Source: Eucalyptus grandis
Taxonomy: Eukaryota > Streptophyta > Magnoliopsida > Myrtales > Myrtaceae
Reading direction: 5' to 3'
DNA length: 64,000 nucleotides
Assembly (NCBI RefSeq): GCF_016545825.1
Contig: NC_052616.1
Span: forward strand, 41,027,529-41,091,528
The notes beneath the pieces are model-generated. The model was not told the DNA's origin. It saw only the letters and a list, made by a program, of their open reading frames with translations, and searched no databases. Both the position numbers and the translations under genes were made by a program. This document shows, piece after piece, positions 32,848 to 45,009 of the stretch (the first letter of the stretch is position 1; every line of letters begins with the position of its first letter).

Positions 32848-35800
32848 ATGAACGTCTTCAGATTCGCCGGCGACATGACCCACCTCATCAGTATCCTCGT
32901 CCTCCTCCTCAAGATCTACGCCACCAAATCGTGCTCCGGTAAACCCCCCCCCTCCTCTCTCTCTCTCTCTCTCCGCTCGCTCCCGTCTCGCCGTCGCCGT
33001 CGCGTGCTGTCGGAGCCGTCGATGGAGGGGCGGAAGCTCGAGCCGTTCCGGGCGCCCTCTGGGTCTGATTAGGCCCGAACTCGTTGGGTTTGCTGGGTTT
33101 AAGTGGCGATTCTAGTAGTTGCGAGATTCGACAGAATTCCTTAAATCTACTTCTCTCTAGGGCAGTTGGGTAGACAGCATTGCTAAATTCCCTGCATTGA
33201 GGGTTGTGCCTGTGTTGGGTTTCGGGTCGATTTGTTATGTGGGTTCTCTTTGAATTTTGTTGAATCCGCGAAAGCTGAGATCTTGTCGCGGCCCGCTTGA
33301 CCAGGGGTGTCCCTAAAGACCCAGGAGCTCTACGCGGCGGTGTTTCTGGCGCGGTACCTGGATCTGTTCTCGGACTTCATCTCGGTGTATAATACCCTGA
33401 TGAAGCTGGTGTTCATCGGGAGCTCGCTCGCGATCGTGTGGTGCATGCGGATGCATCCCGTCGTGCGCCGTAGCTATAACAAGGACCTCGACACCTTTCG
33501 CCACTATTTTCTGGCGTTGGCCGTGTTCGTGCTGGCACTTCTCGTTCATGAGAAGTTCACTTTTCAGGAGGTAAATTCTGTTGTTCGACTCTTGCGTGTT
33601 TCGGATTAATCTGATGACTGGAGACTGAGGTTTAATTGGGGTTGGAATCACTTATGTAGAAAGTTCGCTGGGCTCTTTTTGAGACTTGCATGAGCTTTTT
33701 CCATATCTACTGTTCATTGACAATGTTGGACCTGGCCGTTTTGACACGCGATCCATTGCAGTTTGTTAGTGACGTCGAATTCATTTCGGGTCCCTTTTTA
33801 CTCCGCATTAACAATTACGTTTTTAGATTACCTTAATGTGCTTCCTTGTCTTTGCTTATATCCTTGGGAGGAATTTTAGGTTGGATACTGAGTTCACTGT
33901 GATATTTACCAGTGACGTTCCTAGGTTTGGCTGGGTTTCCATTTTTCTCACTGTTTTCTCGTCGCTCCATGCGTCACTGCAAACCCTTATTAATTTGCTT
34001 ATTCGTTGCTTGGATAGTAGACATTTTACAGGCTGTACCTCTAGTCATTTGTTTTTTAATTGAACTTATCTACTTCGGCATCTGCTCATGAACATAGTGT
34101 TTGTTTGGAGTCAATTATTTGCTCTAGCTTTTGTCAGTGTTGGAGTTTATTTCTTATTTAGCATAGAACCCCTGAAACCTGTGAAATCTCACAAATGTCG
34201 ACAGTAAAAGTTATTTGGAATTACTAGTTTTTCCTGAAAATTTAAATTTTCTATTTCTCATTTGGGCGACAGAGAAAAAATTTGCCTGGAAACCAAAACG
34301 GTGCTTTTGTTTTTGTCAATCCAAATGCACTCTTAGTAGCTGCAGGAGGGGTTTATGAATATAATTGATTGGCAGCCTTAATTTCTGTAGAATAAATATA
34401 GCCATTTGTGGAATTAATGGCCTTTTGATCGTGCTGAGGTTTATTTTTTATGATGCGGGCTTCTTCTGTGCAATGAAATGTGTTATGGAGTGGGTAGGCA
34501 ACATCTTGTTGTGTTGTTGAATTAAAAATTGCATTTTTAGCTGTGTTTTGGACAATATACGCTCTAATATGTTTTATGCACATCTAAAAGACTGCTTAAC
34601 ATACTAAAATCTCTAACCGTCTTTTCATGACATTGCTTGTCTTAGAAGTAAATTTCCAATATTTTCAATGAAAAGCAATGGAAAGTCCCAAATTGGATGA
34701 TGGGAATGTCAATTTTCATGTTCCAAACTACTAGAGTGCCGTAAAATAGAACCAATGTCCCTTATCATGGTTTGTGATATCTGGTGCATAATATATTGTC
34801 CTTGTCACTTTCTCCAGCAATTCTCATGGTTATCTCTAAATTAGGAGACTGTTGAAAAAGTGTCCTCAGAGGAAAACAAATTTCGTTAATAGTGGAGGCG
34901 ATATTACGATTGCTGGTTATGTGACGATGTGCAAAACTGTCTAGTTCAGCGTCAAAGATGCAATAAAAAAAGAAAAAGTTTGCTTATATTAGTACTACTG
35001 CTTCCAGCACCCACTCTGTAACTCTGTTTACAGTTATGTTCAACATAATTTTTCTTCTCCTCCCCAAACAGAGTATTAGAAATGTAGAAAAGGCTGTCTA
35101 TGCTAGTTGTTTCTGCTGTTGGGACTCAGGATAATTGCTTCATTCTGAGGGAAAAGATGACTCCTCCAGTGTAAGTGTATACCTAGTGCCACCATTTTAG
35201 GGGCTTGTTGTGCTGTTATAGCCACCAATATCAATGTGAGGGCGAGGAATGGCCTATGCAAAGAAAACTTGTAATTGATGGATTGGTTTCAAGATTCTCC
35301 CGGACCACCTCTTGGTTTATGCTGGGAGAAACAGATGTTCTCAGATGGTCTTGTGATTCTTCATGGTCCTTTGAGGGACAAGTTGTAGCCTTCTGATGTA
35401 GCTTCAAGCAGTAGCCTTCAACTTCTCTGTTACAGCATTTTTCATAAGGGCTTAGTGGTTGTTGTCCCCTCATGGTTGATTTCAACGTTTGGAAGCCTAG
35501 AAGAAGTGATGCGGTTATGTTTTATTCATTCGTTTGGTGATCTGTGAGTTTATGCATGATTCTTTTCCTTTGGAAAACAAAAGGGAACAAGAAATAGGAA
35601 TATGCGCTGTGAGTGAATCCGTGAATCTTTTCCTTTGGAATAGAATTCAGAAAAAGAAATAGGGAGAAGGATCAAAATGCTTTCTAGACAATAGTTTTGT
35701 GTTTCTTGAAATCCTACTTTAAGTGCATTACATTCCTTGACTTTTTCTGATCTTTTATGAGATTGTGGTGTTCTAGCCTATTTGAACCGTTAAGTTGCTA

Positions 35801-38447
35801 CCTGAGATCATTTATTAATTTTACTGCAGATCTTCTGGGCGTTTTCAATATATTTGGAGGCTGTTGCAATTCTTCCCAGTTAGTTTTACTACAACGAAGT
35901 GGGAATGTTGACAATCTAACAGGGCAATATGTCTTCTTTCTTGGGTGTGTATATCTCTTAATATCTTACATACTTTCAGTTAAAAGTGGAGTTTCTCTTG
36001 CTTCTCTTTCATTATGTTCTGCTGATGTTCCTCTGCACTGGTGGCACTCTAATTACCTATTCATAGTCATCCACTTAGAATATTCGGTGAGAAAAAGTCT
36101 AATCCCCGGAACAACCTTGTACTGTGGTCCCTATTATTATGTTTCCCCTATTCTTTTTGGATAACATACTTCTACATTTTCCCTTGTTACTTGTATTTGG
36201 TGTGTTAATTTTCTTCTAATCTGAGCCTATCTTTATCTTTTTAAGGTTTAACTAAGCCCATCTTGTGACGTTATCGAGTCCTTTCTTTGTGTTTTGATAA
36301 CTTGGTCAAGCCTCATCTGTCCAAACCCTTTCGATCATGGAATACATATCATCTCAAACATAATAAATCTTTTATCATCACATGTATGGTCTTGCTGTTA
36401 AAGCAGTGCTTCTCATTTCATTTTTCCCTTTTTTTGCTGACAACAGGGTGTTTGGAGTTTCTCCAAGCATTCACTGACTAATTCCCATTAGGCGTATGTT
36501 TCCCTGTCCCATGTGTTCTGGAAACTTATCGAAGCATACAACTTCATCTTCCTCTAGATGGCCAAGCAAATACAAGATGTAATGATTTGAACTCGAAATT
36601 TGAGCACAGATAAAAGACACAATTAACTTTGGGCAGTCTCTTGGGCCAAGAAAATGCAAGGATCTTTCCTTTTACCGAATAACAAACTTTGCACATGATA
36701 CAGAAAAAACTGTTGTGGCGATGCAGTTTGACTTCCTTTTATCGTGTGGAACTCCATTTGCAATCCTTTGTCAACATTCAAATTTATAATCATCCTAAAT
36801 CAAAGAATTCAGTAACTTTGAGAAGTTGTAAAAGTGGGCTATTCCCTCAAGTTATCCTTGTGTCAATGGTTGCCTTGGTGGAACCTAAAAAACCTGAAGC
36901 AGATTTCCAAACATCTGGTGGTCGTGGAGTACATTCAGTTTCTAGCTTATGTTGTTGATGTTTAACCCCTTTTTTCTGCCCCCTAAAATACTAACTTATT
37001 CAAGTGAGTCTGTCAATCATTAATATATTGAGAATGAAACTCTTTGGATTAACAAGAGAAAATCTTATCGCTCCACCGATGAGCTAAATGAGCTAAGTGA
37101 AAGTTGCTGATGAGAAAATTTAACCTGAAAGTTAGTGGGAGTAATTTCTAGGGATAGTTCTTTCTTTGGCCTTGATGAGCTGTATACGAACAATTTTTAG
37201 ATTAGCAAAGATAACGTTCTGTGTTTACCAGTTGAGAGTCACAGTGCCCCTGCATTCTCTCTCCCTGCCAATGAAAGTTGGTGGTGTTTCATCTGGAGTC
37301 TTCCATTTATTCAGCTCCTTGTAAATTTTTGTGTTAAAGTAGAATTTATGATGAGTACTTGGATCAACCATCTCAAATATAAAATATCAACTATTAACTT
37401 AGCCTCATGTTGTGTCTGTCCATTGATGTCAAACCACGTTCACATTAGTTTCTTCTCTTCCCTTTATTGACTATGATCTTTAGGCTTTGTGCCTATTTTT
37501 TTTTTTTATTTTGGTAAGTACTTTGTGCCTAAAAGTTTATCACTAAAAAAGAGAGGAAAAAAAAAAAACTTCATCTCTCACTAGTTGCCAGACAGTCCAA
37601 ATCATGGTAAGTGTATTGAAGAAAGCCATCTCTCCTTTTTACTTATGCATAAAGCCTTCTGAAGCCAACAATTTCATGTTAACAGATCTTGCGGTAACCT
37701 ATTTTATTCTAACAGCAACAATGCCACAATGTGTAGAATAGGTCCCATAGATTGAGTTGCAATCTATTTGTATTGAATGTAGTATTTGCCTGTTACCATA
37801 TCCAAGAAACTGAACCATGTTGATTGGCAATGAGATTTGAACCTGTTCTATCTTCATATTATATTGGAGGTCCCAGTATATGATGTATTTAACCATTCAT
37901 TGGTTCACATTTATTTCTTTCGTTAGTCAAGCACAAAGGAGAAAGTGGATGAAATAGAAAGTCTCCTGAGATAAGCTGCATATTAGGAGGTTCTAGGATT
38001 GGTTTGGTTCCTTTGATTTGCTAAAAGAATTGTATTTGCTTCATCTTGTGTCACCGTATTCCGGCATTATATAATGTTCTTAAATTCTGTTCCTGCCTTG
38101 TAGGGCTTATCGAGTTTTCTACATCCTCAACTGGATATATCGCTATTTCACTGAGCAACATTTCAGTCGATGGATAGGTAAGCTTTTGTTGTCAAACTTT
38201 CAGGAGACTAATCGCAGTTATTGTTCAGAAGTGGAACGATTGATCATCTTTCTTTGTTCATCAGCCTGCATCTCAGGGCTTGTTCAGAGCGCTCTTTATG
38301 CGGATTTCTTCTACTATTACTTTATCAGGTAGTTAAAGTGGAACCCCCCTGGATAATTATTGCTCTAATATAGTTGTACAAGTGATGTGATATTCCCTCC
38401 TTTTTCGCAGTTGGAAGAACAATGCCAAGCTTCAGCTACCAGCTTGA
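32848..38447 (+). CDS. ERD2: ER lumen protein-retaining receptor (KDEL/HDEL receptor); frame broken in exon 3
   Basis: Exons 32848-32938, 33305-33570, 35830-35944, 38104-38177, 38265-38328 and 38411-38447 all have GT-AG borders and reconstruct a 215-residue protein, the length of Arabidopsis ERD2, with high similarity throughout. Seven-helix Golgi/ERGIC receptor that binds C-terminal K/HDEL at low pH and returns escaped ER chaperones by COPI vesicles. Visible residues: His12, Arg47 and Asp50 of the ligand pocket, YLDLFSDF (48-55), WAFSIYLEAVAILP, LLQRSGNVDNLTGQYVFFLG and the tail KNNAKLQLPA. Exon 3 has three C (35875-35877) where the protein needs four. As read, translation stops at 35881-35883 after 136 residues. 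Everything after the gap is intact, so this is either a sequencing or assembly error or a very recent null allele. The 5' CT-rich leader and intron 1 (CT)n run fit a housekeeping promoter. Confidence 0.9.
33571..35829. other. ERD2 intron 2
   Basis: This 2.26 kb intron is AT-rich. I see no inserted gene or transposon that I can name. Confidence 0.6.
35945..38103. other. ERD2 intron 3
   Basis: This 2.16 kb intron is AT-rich with poly-T and poly-A tracts near 37497-37570. No named element is seen. Confidence 0.6.
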
Positions 38448-39136
38448 GCCAATAATGAACGCTGTTGAATGGTTGGAACTCCTTTTAGCAAATCACTCCG
38501 CATGTTGTCGTTGTCATCATTGCTGTGGATCACATGCTGAATGACAATGTTTGGGAAGGAAAAGGAAACTTGCGACGGCCCCAGATGCTGATGGCTTTCC
38601 CATTTCGGGTGGATGGATAAAAAGATTGTACGGGAGAGATATCCATTGATTCGGATGTCGCCAGCCACGTCCACATGCATGAGGTGAAGGTTTGCACTTT
38701 TCACACTTTCTTGTAAAGCTATGATCTGATTTCACGTGCCCATTGTTTATATCGAAAAAGTTCTACCAGTAATTTCGGTATAATGTATCTACGGCCCCAC
38801 CTTTTTGGTCTGTAAAAAGAACCGTAGTAATGAAAGGGAGATGGATGAAAGAGGGAAATTTCTGCTAGGATTTGGTGGGTTTCGTTTTGCATGTGAATGA
38901 CCTTTCCTGAGATTTTGCAAACTCAATGGAGTTTCTAAACCAATATCAGATTCCAATTGAAATCCATTGATGGGGTTAGGACATTTCATCTCCATTACAG
39001 TTTTTAGGCTGGTCCTTCACTTCGGAATCTGCCCAAAACCTGCGAACCATATGCCAAAATCGATGACTGTGTCTCATCCATCTGAAAAAGTGAGGTGTGA
39101 TGGGGAGTTGTCTCGACTCTTTGGTAGGGATGATAG
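38448..39136 (+). other. ERD2 3' flank and spacer
   Basis: Probably contains the 3' untranslated region (roughly to 38850). I see no clear polyadenylation signal. No other gene. Confidence 0.4.
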
Positions 39137-39295
39137 GAACTTGCACGTTCCTTTGGCTTTACGGAAGAAGAATTGGCACGTGAAATTGAGTGGTTGTGGG
39201 AGGCTGAGAATGACGTTGCCATTGTCCATGCAAGATTTCATGAACTCAAGGTCGATTCATCGATCAAAACCTTCTTCAGTGAACTTTCAATCTAG
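39137..39295 (+). pseudogene. Open fragment of 52 codons, family not recognised
   Basis: One frame reads FTEEELAREIEWLWEAE, then NDVAIVHARFHEL, and ends SSIKTFFSELSI followed by a stop at 39293-39295. The composition (charged, amphipathic, no low complexity) is protein-like, unlike most chance frames here. It has no start codon, and stops lie immediately upstream. It may be the 3' end of a decayed or retro-copied gene. Confidence 0.35.
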
Positions 39296-39359
39296 CCGTC
39301 GGCGTGACTAGTTCTATAATTACAGTGAAGTCATCGGGAAAAGGATTATTATCACGAGA

Positions 39360-39528
39360 ATCTTTGAATTGGTACATTTGTGGTAAAATAATCACAAGTT
39401 AATTTTTGGATCATCAAAATCAAAAATCACAAACTGGTCAAACATGTGAAGGCTCCCAAAAACCCTAAATTGATATATTCGTGATATATTTACTCCTTAT
39501 TAGTTTTAGTATATGACCAAGGGTAATG
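39360..39528. mobile_element. Left half of a MITE split by copia element 1
   Basis: aattggtacatttgtggtaaa and ttaatttttggatcatcaaaa here are, in inverted form, matched by ttttgatgacccaaaaattag and ggtaaatttaccccaagtgtg at 44390-44440. The element belongs to the ggttaata family (29550, 62294). Confidence 0.6.
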
Positions 39529-39758
39529 TGTATTAAGTGTAATAGCATAAATTGAGGAATCAAGATCAAATCAAGTCACACAAGTGCTAAAGTCAAGAAA
39601 GGATCTCACATAATAAGCAAGTGTTAGAGATTAAAGGATTGTAAATTCAATTTGATTGATTCTAATGGCTTGCAACCTCTTGGATAAATACATGTACTCA
39701 GTTCACGGTTGCAAAAATCTGTTTCTCTTAATTCTCTCGATTCTCTTAAACTTTATAT
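39529..39758 (+). repeat. 5' LTR of copia element 1
   Basis: Matches 44098-44339 with many differences (shared gtaaattcaatttgattgat and ctaatggctt). It starts with TG. The LTR divergence suggests an old insertion. Confidence 0.8.
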
Positions 39759-39771
39759 AGTATCAAAGCCT
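39759..39771 (+). other. Primer binding site of copia element 1
   Basis: agtatcaaagcc directly after the LTR is a slightly mutated tggtatcagagc, the complement of the 3' end of the initiator methionine tRNA used by most plant copia elements. Confidence 0.7.
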
Positions 39772-42700
39772 TTTCGCTCAATCGAGCCTTTGATCCCACC
39801 TATTATTGAGCCACTCAGCTCCTCCCACGCCAAAGAAGCAAGCACCATGAGTTCAATCAGTGACAACACCAACTCCTACGCAACCGGACTCATCACCATT
39901 GGCAACACTGTCTAGATTTCTATGAAGCTCATGGCCAACAACTTTCGCTCTTGGCAAGCACAACTTCATGCCATTTTAATTGGGAATGATTTACTCCGAT
40001 TTGTTGATGGCACACACCATTGTCCGTCACTTGATTCGTTCAGATTAGCCAGTGCAGCACACACATTGTGGATCCGCTAGGACCATCTATTATTATCTGC
40101 CATTTCTGCTCGGTGTTTTAATTCATTTTGCTACTGATTGCATTCAGCGAAACCTCTCAAGAGGCACTGAAAAGCTTACCAACCTTTATGCCAACAAATC
40201 TCGTTCTCGAGTAATGTTACTCGAGCTGATTGTCCATAATCCCACGTCCATCGAGGTCAATTTTGAAAATCTTCAAAAATTAAAGGGTTATGCCAACCAA
40301 CTCTCTATTATTGATACACCCCCTTAAAGATGATGATATTGTTGTTCATGCCTTACATGGAATTGTTCTTGAATTTTAAGAATTAGCAGCTGCAATTTGT
40401 GCTAGAGAAAATCCTCTTTCATTTGAGGAATTACACAACAAACATGTCGTTTATGAAACTTACCTTAAGCATGAAAAAAAAAACTACAGAATTCATTCAT
40501 GTCACAGCTCAATATATTCTCAAATCATGCTCTAGTCTGTTCACTGCTCATTGGAATGGTGCCTAAAACGAACATGGTGCTTCTCATATTGCCCGCAACA
40601 ACTCTGGCAGCCAACAGTCCCATAGAAACCCTACCTAGCGGGGCAATCCATCTCAGTCTCATGACTCTCAATCTCTTCGTCAATTTTGCGACAAATACAA
40701 CCACAGAGCCAAGACTTCCTACTGTACTCGAGGCCGTCCAAATGCTAAACCTATTGTGCATCATACAACTGCCACACACAATGGCTTGTTGATTCAAGAG
40801 TGTCCCATCTTCCTACTGTACTCGAGGCCGTCCAAATGCTAAACCTATTGTGCATCATACAACTGCCACACGCTCAACCCCACAATGGCTTGTTGATTCA
40901 AGAGTGTCCCATCACGTCACCAACGACTTAGCAAACCTATCTCTCCCCTCGGAGTATGAAGGACCGGATGAGATTGTTGTTTGCGACGGACAGGTTTGAG
41001 TATTTTGCATGTTGGGACAATAAATTTGTATCTCTCGAAAATACTATTGTTTTACCCAACACACTTTGCGCACCATCCCTTACTCAAAAATTTAATTTCC
41101 GTCTCTAAATTTTGTGCCCAAGATATTACGTCCATTGAATTTTTGTCACATTTTTTTTTGGTTAAGGATCTTCAAATAGGAGCGACGTTGTTGCGTGATG
41201 ACCATAATCACGGAGTCTATTGGATGCCACTCTCCCTACCGCCACACAAAAACCAACCCGTGGCATTCATAGGAGAGAAAGCAGCTCACTATGACTAGCA
41301 TCGACATTTGGGACATTCTTCTCTCTCCATTCAAAATGACGTAGTTAGGATATTTTCATTACCCATCCTAAGTTCAAATCCATTTCCATATTATATTGTG
41401 ATTCGTGCCAATGTAATAAAAGTCATCATGTGCCGTTCAATGTTTCTACTCTCTCAAGTCAAAATTCACTAGAACTCCTATAAACCGATGTACTAGAATT
41501 CCTATACACCGACATTTGGGGTCCTACTTCGAGCACCTTGGTTGATGGTTTCAAATATTACGTTTCATTTGTCGACCATTTTACAAAATACATATGGGGT
41601 ATTTCTCACTTCACCACTCCTCCTCACACCACGCAACACAATAGCACTGCCGAACGATGACATAGCTGCTTTGTAGAAACATGCTTAACTTTACCCCCAT
41701 AACGCATCTTTTCCACCTATGCCTTTTAAACCACTACATATCTCATTAATCGACTACTCACCCCAATCATTCAGTATCAATTTTCATATAAAAAACTCTT
41801 CAATCAAAAGCCGAACCATCTCAATCTTCAAATTTTCATATGCTTGTGCTATTTGTGGCTTCGCCCGTATGCTCAAAACAAGCTTGATAACCATTCCCAT
41901 CCATGTATATTCCTTGGCTACTCACTCTATCAAAGTGCGTACAAATGTTTTGAATCCCAAACCAAACTTATTTACACTTATTGTCACATTGTGTTCCATG
42001 AACACATTTTTTTCATATGTCACAGCAAACTCCTCACCTCCAAACTCATTACCATCTATGAATCCGATATGGATTCAACTCTCAGTCACTAACTAGCAAA
42101 CAAGTCTTGCCTTGTCTCTTGTCCTAATGTTGATCTAACCGCAAACTCCTATAACTGTGGCCGATCCGTTGCTTACTCCCCATGCAACAACTGCCTCTCT
42201 AGTTCGCAGCACCAACGCCACCGACAACCATCCTCAACCCAAATCACAACCTTAGCCACCACTCAGCCCACTAATAGTTGACCCTTTACCAAAAACGAGA
42301 TGAACTCAAACCAAAATGACACAATACTGTCTACCATAAACCCATCCCATTGATTCCACCTCCCTCATCCTTTGATACACCACCACAACTAACTTAGCAC
42401 TACCTCCACCAACCACAAACCACAACCATCCAATGATTATTCGATTCAGGAATAATATCTTCAAACCCAAACAAATTCATCACACCATTAGACACCGTCT
42501 AACTGATACTATTGAACCAACATGCATTATTCAAGCCTTTCAGAATACCAAATGGCAACATGCCATGTTCAAGGATTTTAATGGGTTGCTACACAATGGA
42601 ACATGGGAGTCTACCCCTAACACAAATTCGAGTAATGTTGTTGGTTGTATGTGGATCTTCTGGATTAAATGCCAATCTGACAACAATATTGAGCACTACA

Positions 42701-44097
42701 AAGCGTGTCTAGTTGCTAAAGGTTTCCACCAACGTCTCAAGATTGACTACAAGGATACCTTTAATTCCGCTGTTAAACCGAAAACCATTCATATTGTGCT
42801 TTCTATTGCATTAAACCAAAGATAGCCACTTCGGCAACTTGATGTCAACAATGCTTTCCTACAAGGTGATCTCATAGATAAAGTATACATAACTTAATCT
42901 TTGGGGTTTCTTGATCCAACTCGACTAAACCATGTATACAAATTGAGAAAAACTATTTATGAATTGGATGAAGCATCAAGGGCATGGTATAACGCATTGA
43001 ATAAATTCCTACACACTTGCGACTTTTGCAGCTCTCGTTTTGATCCATCTTTGTCCATTTACACCATGGGTCCAATTACAAGGTGATCTCATAGATAAAG
43101 TATACATAACTTAATCTTTGGGGTTTATTGATCCTTGTCTACATTGACAATCTTGTCATCACAGGAATGACAGCTCTTTTATCGCCAAATTCATTGTAGC
43201 ACTATCTACACATTTCTCTATCAAAGATTTAGGAACACTTCATTACTTCCTTAGCATTGAAGTGATCCCAATCAAATGGGTATACTCTCTCTCAACATAA
43301 GTATATTTGTGAGCTTCTACAAAAATACAAAATGGATGAAGCCAACAAGGTAGGCACTCCATTAGCTGTGGGAATCAACCTATCTTCCAATGATCCAACA
43401 ACAACAATCAACGTAATTGAGTATCGAAGTCTTAGTGAGGGCCCTTTAACATCTCTCTATCACAAGACCCAACATCGCATTCTCCATCAATGAATTACCA
43501 CAATTCATTCAACGTCCCACCATCATACCTTGGGCTGTTACTAAGCAACTTTTCCGATACTTAAAAGAAAGCATATTTCATAGGTTATATCTAATATGCT
43601 CCATGATATCTATTGTTCACAAGTTCTCTAATGCTGATTGGGTAGGCAATGTAGATGATTGATCATCCACCTCTGCATTCATCATCTATCTCAAACCTAA
43701 ATTGGTGTCACAAAGCTCGCAAAAACAGTGCACAATTTCTTAGTCTTCGATCAAAGCTGAGTACCGCACCATTGCCACTGCCACAATAGAACTACAATGG
43801 ATTCGAAACCTATTGTCCAAACTTGGCATCCAACCGGTCACCACTCCAACTCTGTACTACGACAACATCAGCATCACGTATGTATGCACAAATCCGATAT
43901 TTTACTCTTGAATGAAGCACATGGCCATAGATTACCATTTCGTTCGTGATCTAGTTGCAAATGGAGTTCTTTGTGTCTCCCATATCTCAACCACTAATCA
44001 ACTTGCAAATGCCCTCACAAAGCCATCATCCAAACCTCGGTTAAGTTATTTACTACCTAAGATTGGCATCTTCGATGGAAATGCCATCTTGCTAGGG

Positions 44098-44339
44098 TGC
44101 GTTAAGGATAATGGCACAAATCAAGGAATCAAGACCAAACCTAATCACACAAGTTCTAAAAGTCAAGAAATAATCTCACATAACAAGCAAGTGCTAAGAT
44201 CAAGGCATTGTAAATTCAATTTGATTGATTCTAATGGCTTATAATCTCTTGTATAAACACATGTGCTTAGCTCATGGAAAATGTATCAGTTGTAGAAAAT
44301 ATTTTTCTTACAATTTCCTTGATTATCTAAAACTTTATA
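44098..44339 (+). repeat. 3' LTR of copia element 1
   Basis: Partner of 39529-39758. It follows the RNase H end directly. The purine-rich tract before it is degraded (gctaggg). Confidence 0.8.
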
Positions 44340-44500
44340 ATAAGTAAATTGACATGATAAGTCTATATGAAAATCCATATCGGTTTAGGATTTTTGATGA
44401 CCCAAAAATTAGTTCAAGGTAAATTTACCCCAAGTGTGCCAATTTAGAGTTTTTGGTAAACAAAAAATTAGGTTCAAGTAAATTTGTCACAAGTATATTA
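44340..44500. mobile_element. Right half of the MITE split by copia element 1
   Basis: Inverted counterpart of 39360-39528 (see that entry). Together they place copia element 1 inside an older MITE. Confidence 0.6.
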
Positions 44501-44759
44501 GTGCAATGCCTATGTGACTCATTGAAGTATGAAGCCAATTGAAACAAGGTATATGAGGAGAATCGGGTGCTTCAATACTAAGATACTTGAGAATTTCTCT
44601 ATCTCTTCAAATGCATTTTCAAGTTAAATCGTGAAGTGTTGCATCTCCTATTCCCTTTCACTTGCTTCAAATTCATTTTTGTCTTCCATCATTGCTTGAA
44701 AGCGAAGAGAGCCCCATAGCTATCTTTATTGTGATTCAAATGATGACATGATAATTTTT

Positions 44760-44952
44760 TTTTTTTTTTGATACCCAAGGAACTCCATATAGCCAGCAGT
44801 TAGTGGATACATCTTGGAGTGACGCTAGCAAAGGAGCCACCGTCCCGACGTCACACTTAAGACACCAAGTGCCTCCACTAGGTTTCGAACCCCTCACCTT
44901 TGGGCAAGAATCAACGGAGCTCTTATCCAGCAGAGCCACCACGGCCGGTGGT
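44760..44952 (-). mobile_element. tRNA-derived SINE, family 1
   Basis: On the - strand the element starts at an A-box-like tggctctgctgg, has a perfect pol III B box ggttcgaaacc (near 44885), and ends in a poly-A tail (poly-T on + at 44757-44770). It is flanked by near-perfect direct repeats (atgacatg.taattttt at 44743-44759 and atgacatg.gaattttt at 44953-44969, one mismatch) that look like a target site duplication. Non-coding, mobilised by LINE machinery. Confidence 0.85.
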
Positions 44953-45009
44953 ATGACATGAGAATTTTTACTAGGCCATATTGAAATAATACCTCTTATG
45001 CAATAACTT

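Larger units (their letters stand above)
39529..44339 (+). mobile_element. Ty1/copia LTR retrotransposon 1, decayed, both LTRs present
   Basis: Between two ~230-240 bp LTRs, the order is gag, protease, integrase, RT and RNase H, i.e. Ty1/copia. Gag-like MANNFRSWQAQLH starts near 39930. The protease motif at about 40885 reads DSRVSHH in place of DSGASHH, so the active-site Gly is lost. Integrase core pieces (YTDIWGP) lie near 41510, RT pieces (LVAKGFHQRLKIDYKDTF, LDVNNAFLQGDL) at 42700-42880, and the RNase H end (LANALTKPSSKPRLSYLL) near 44005-44060. Many stops and frameshifts make it non-autonomous. Short LTRs and the RNase H tail style suggest the Ale/Retrofit lineage, with low certainty. 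Confidence 0.9.

Noticed and set aside
32521..33072. 183-codon frame overlapping the start of ERD2
   Set aside because: A different frame through the CT-rich leader, exon 1 and intron 1 of ERD2. The ERD2 model explains the region.
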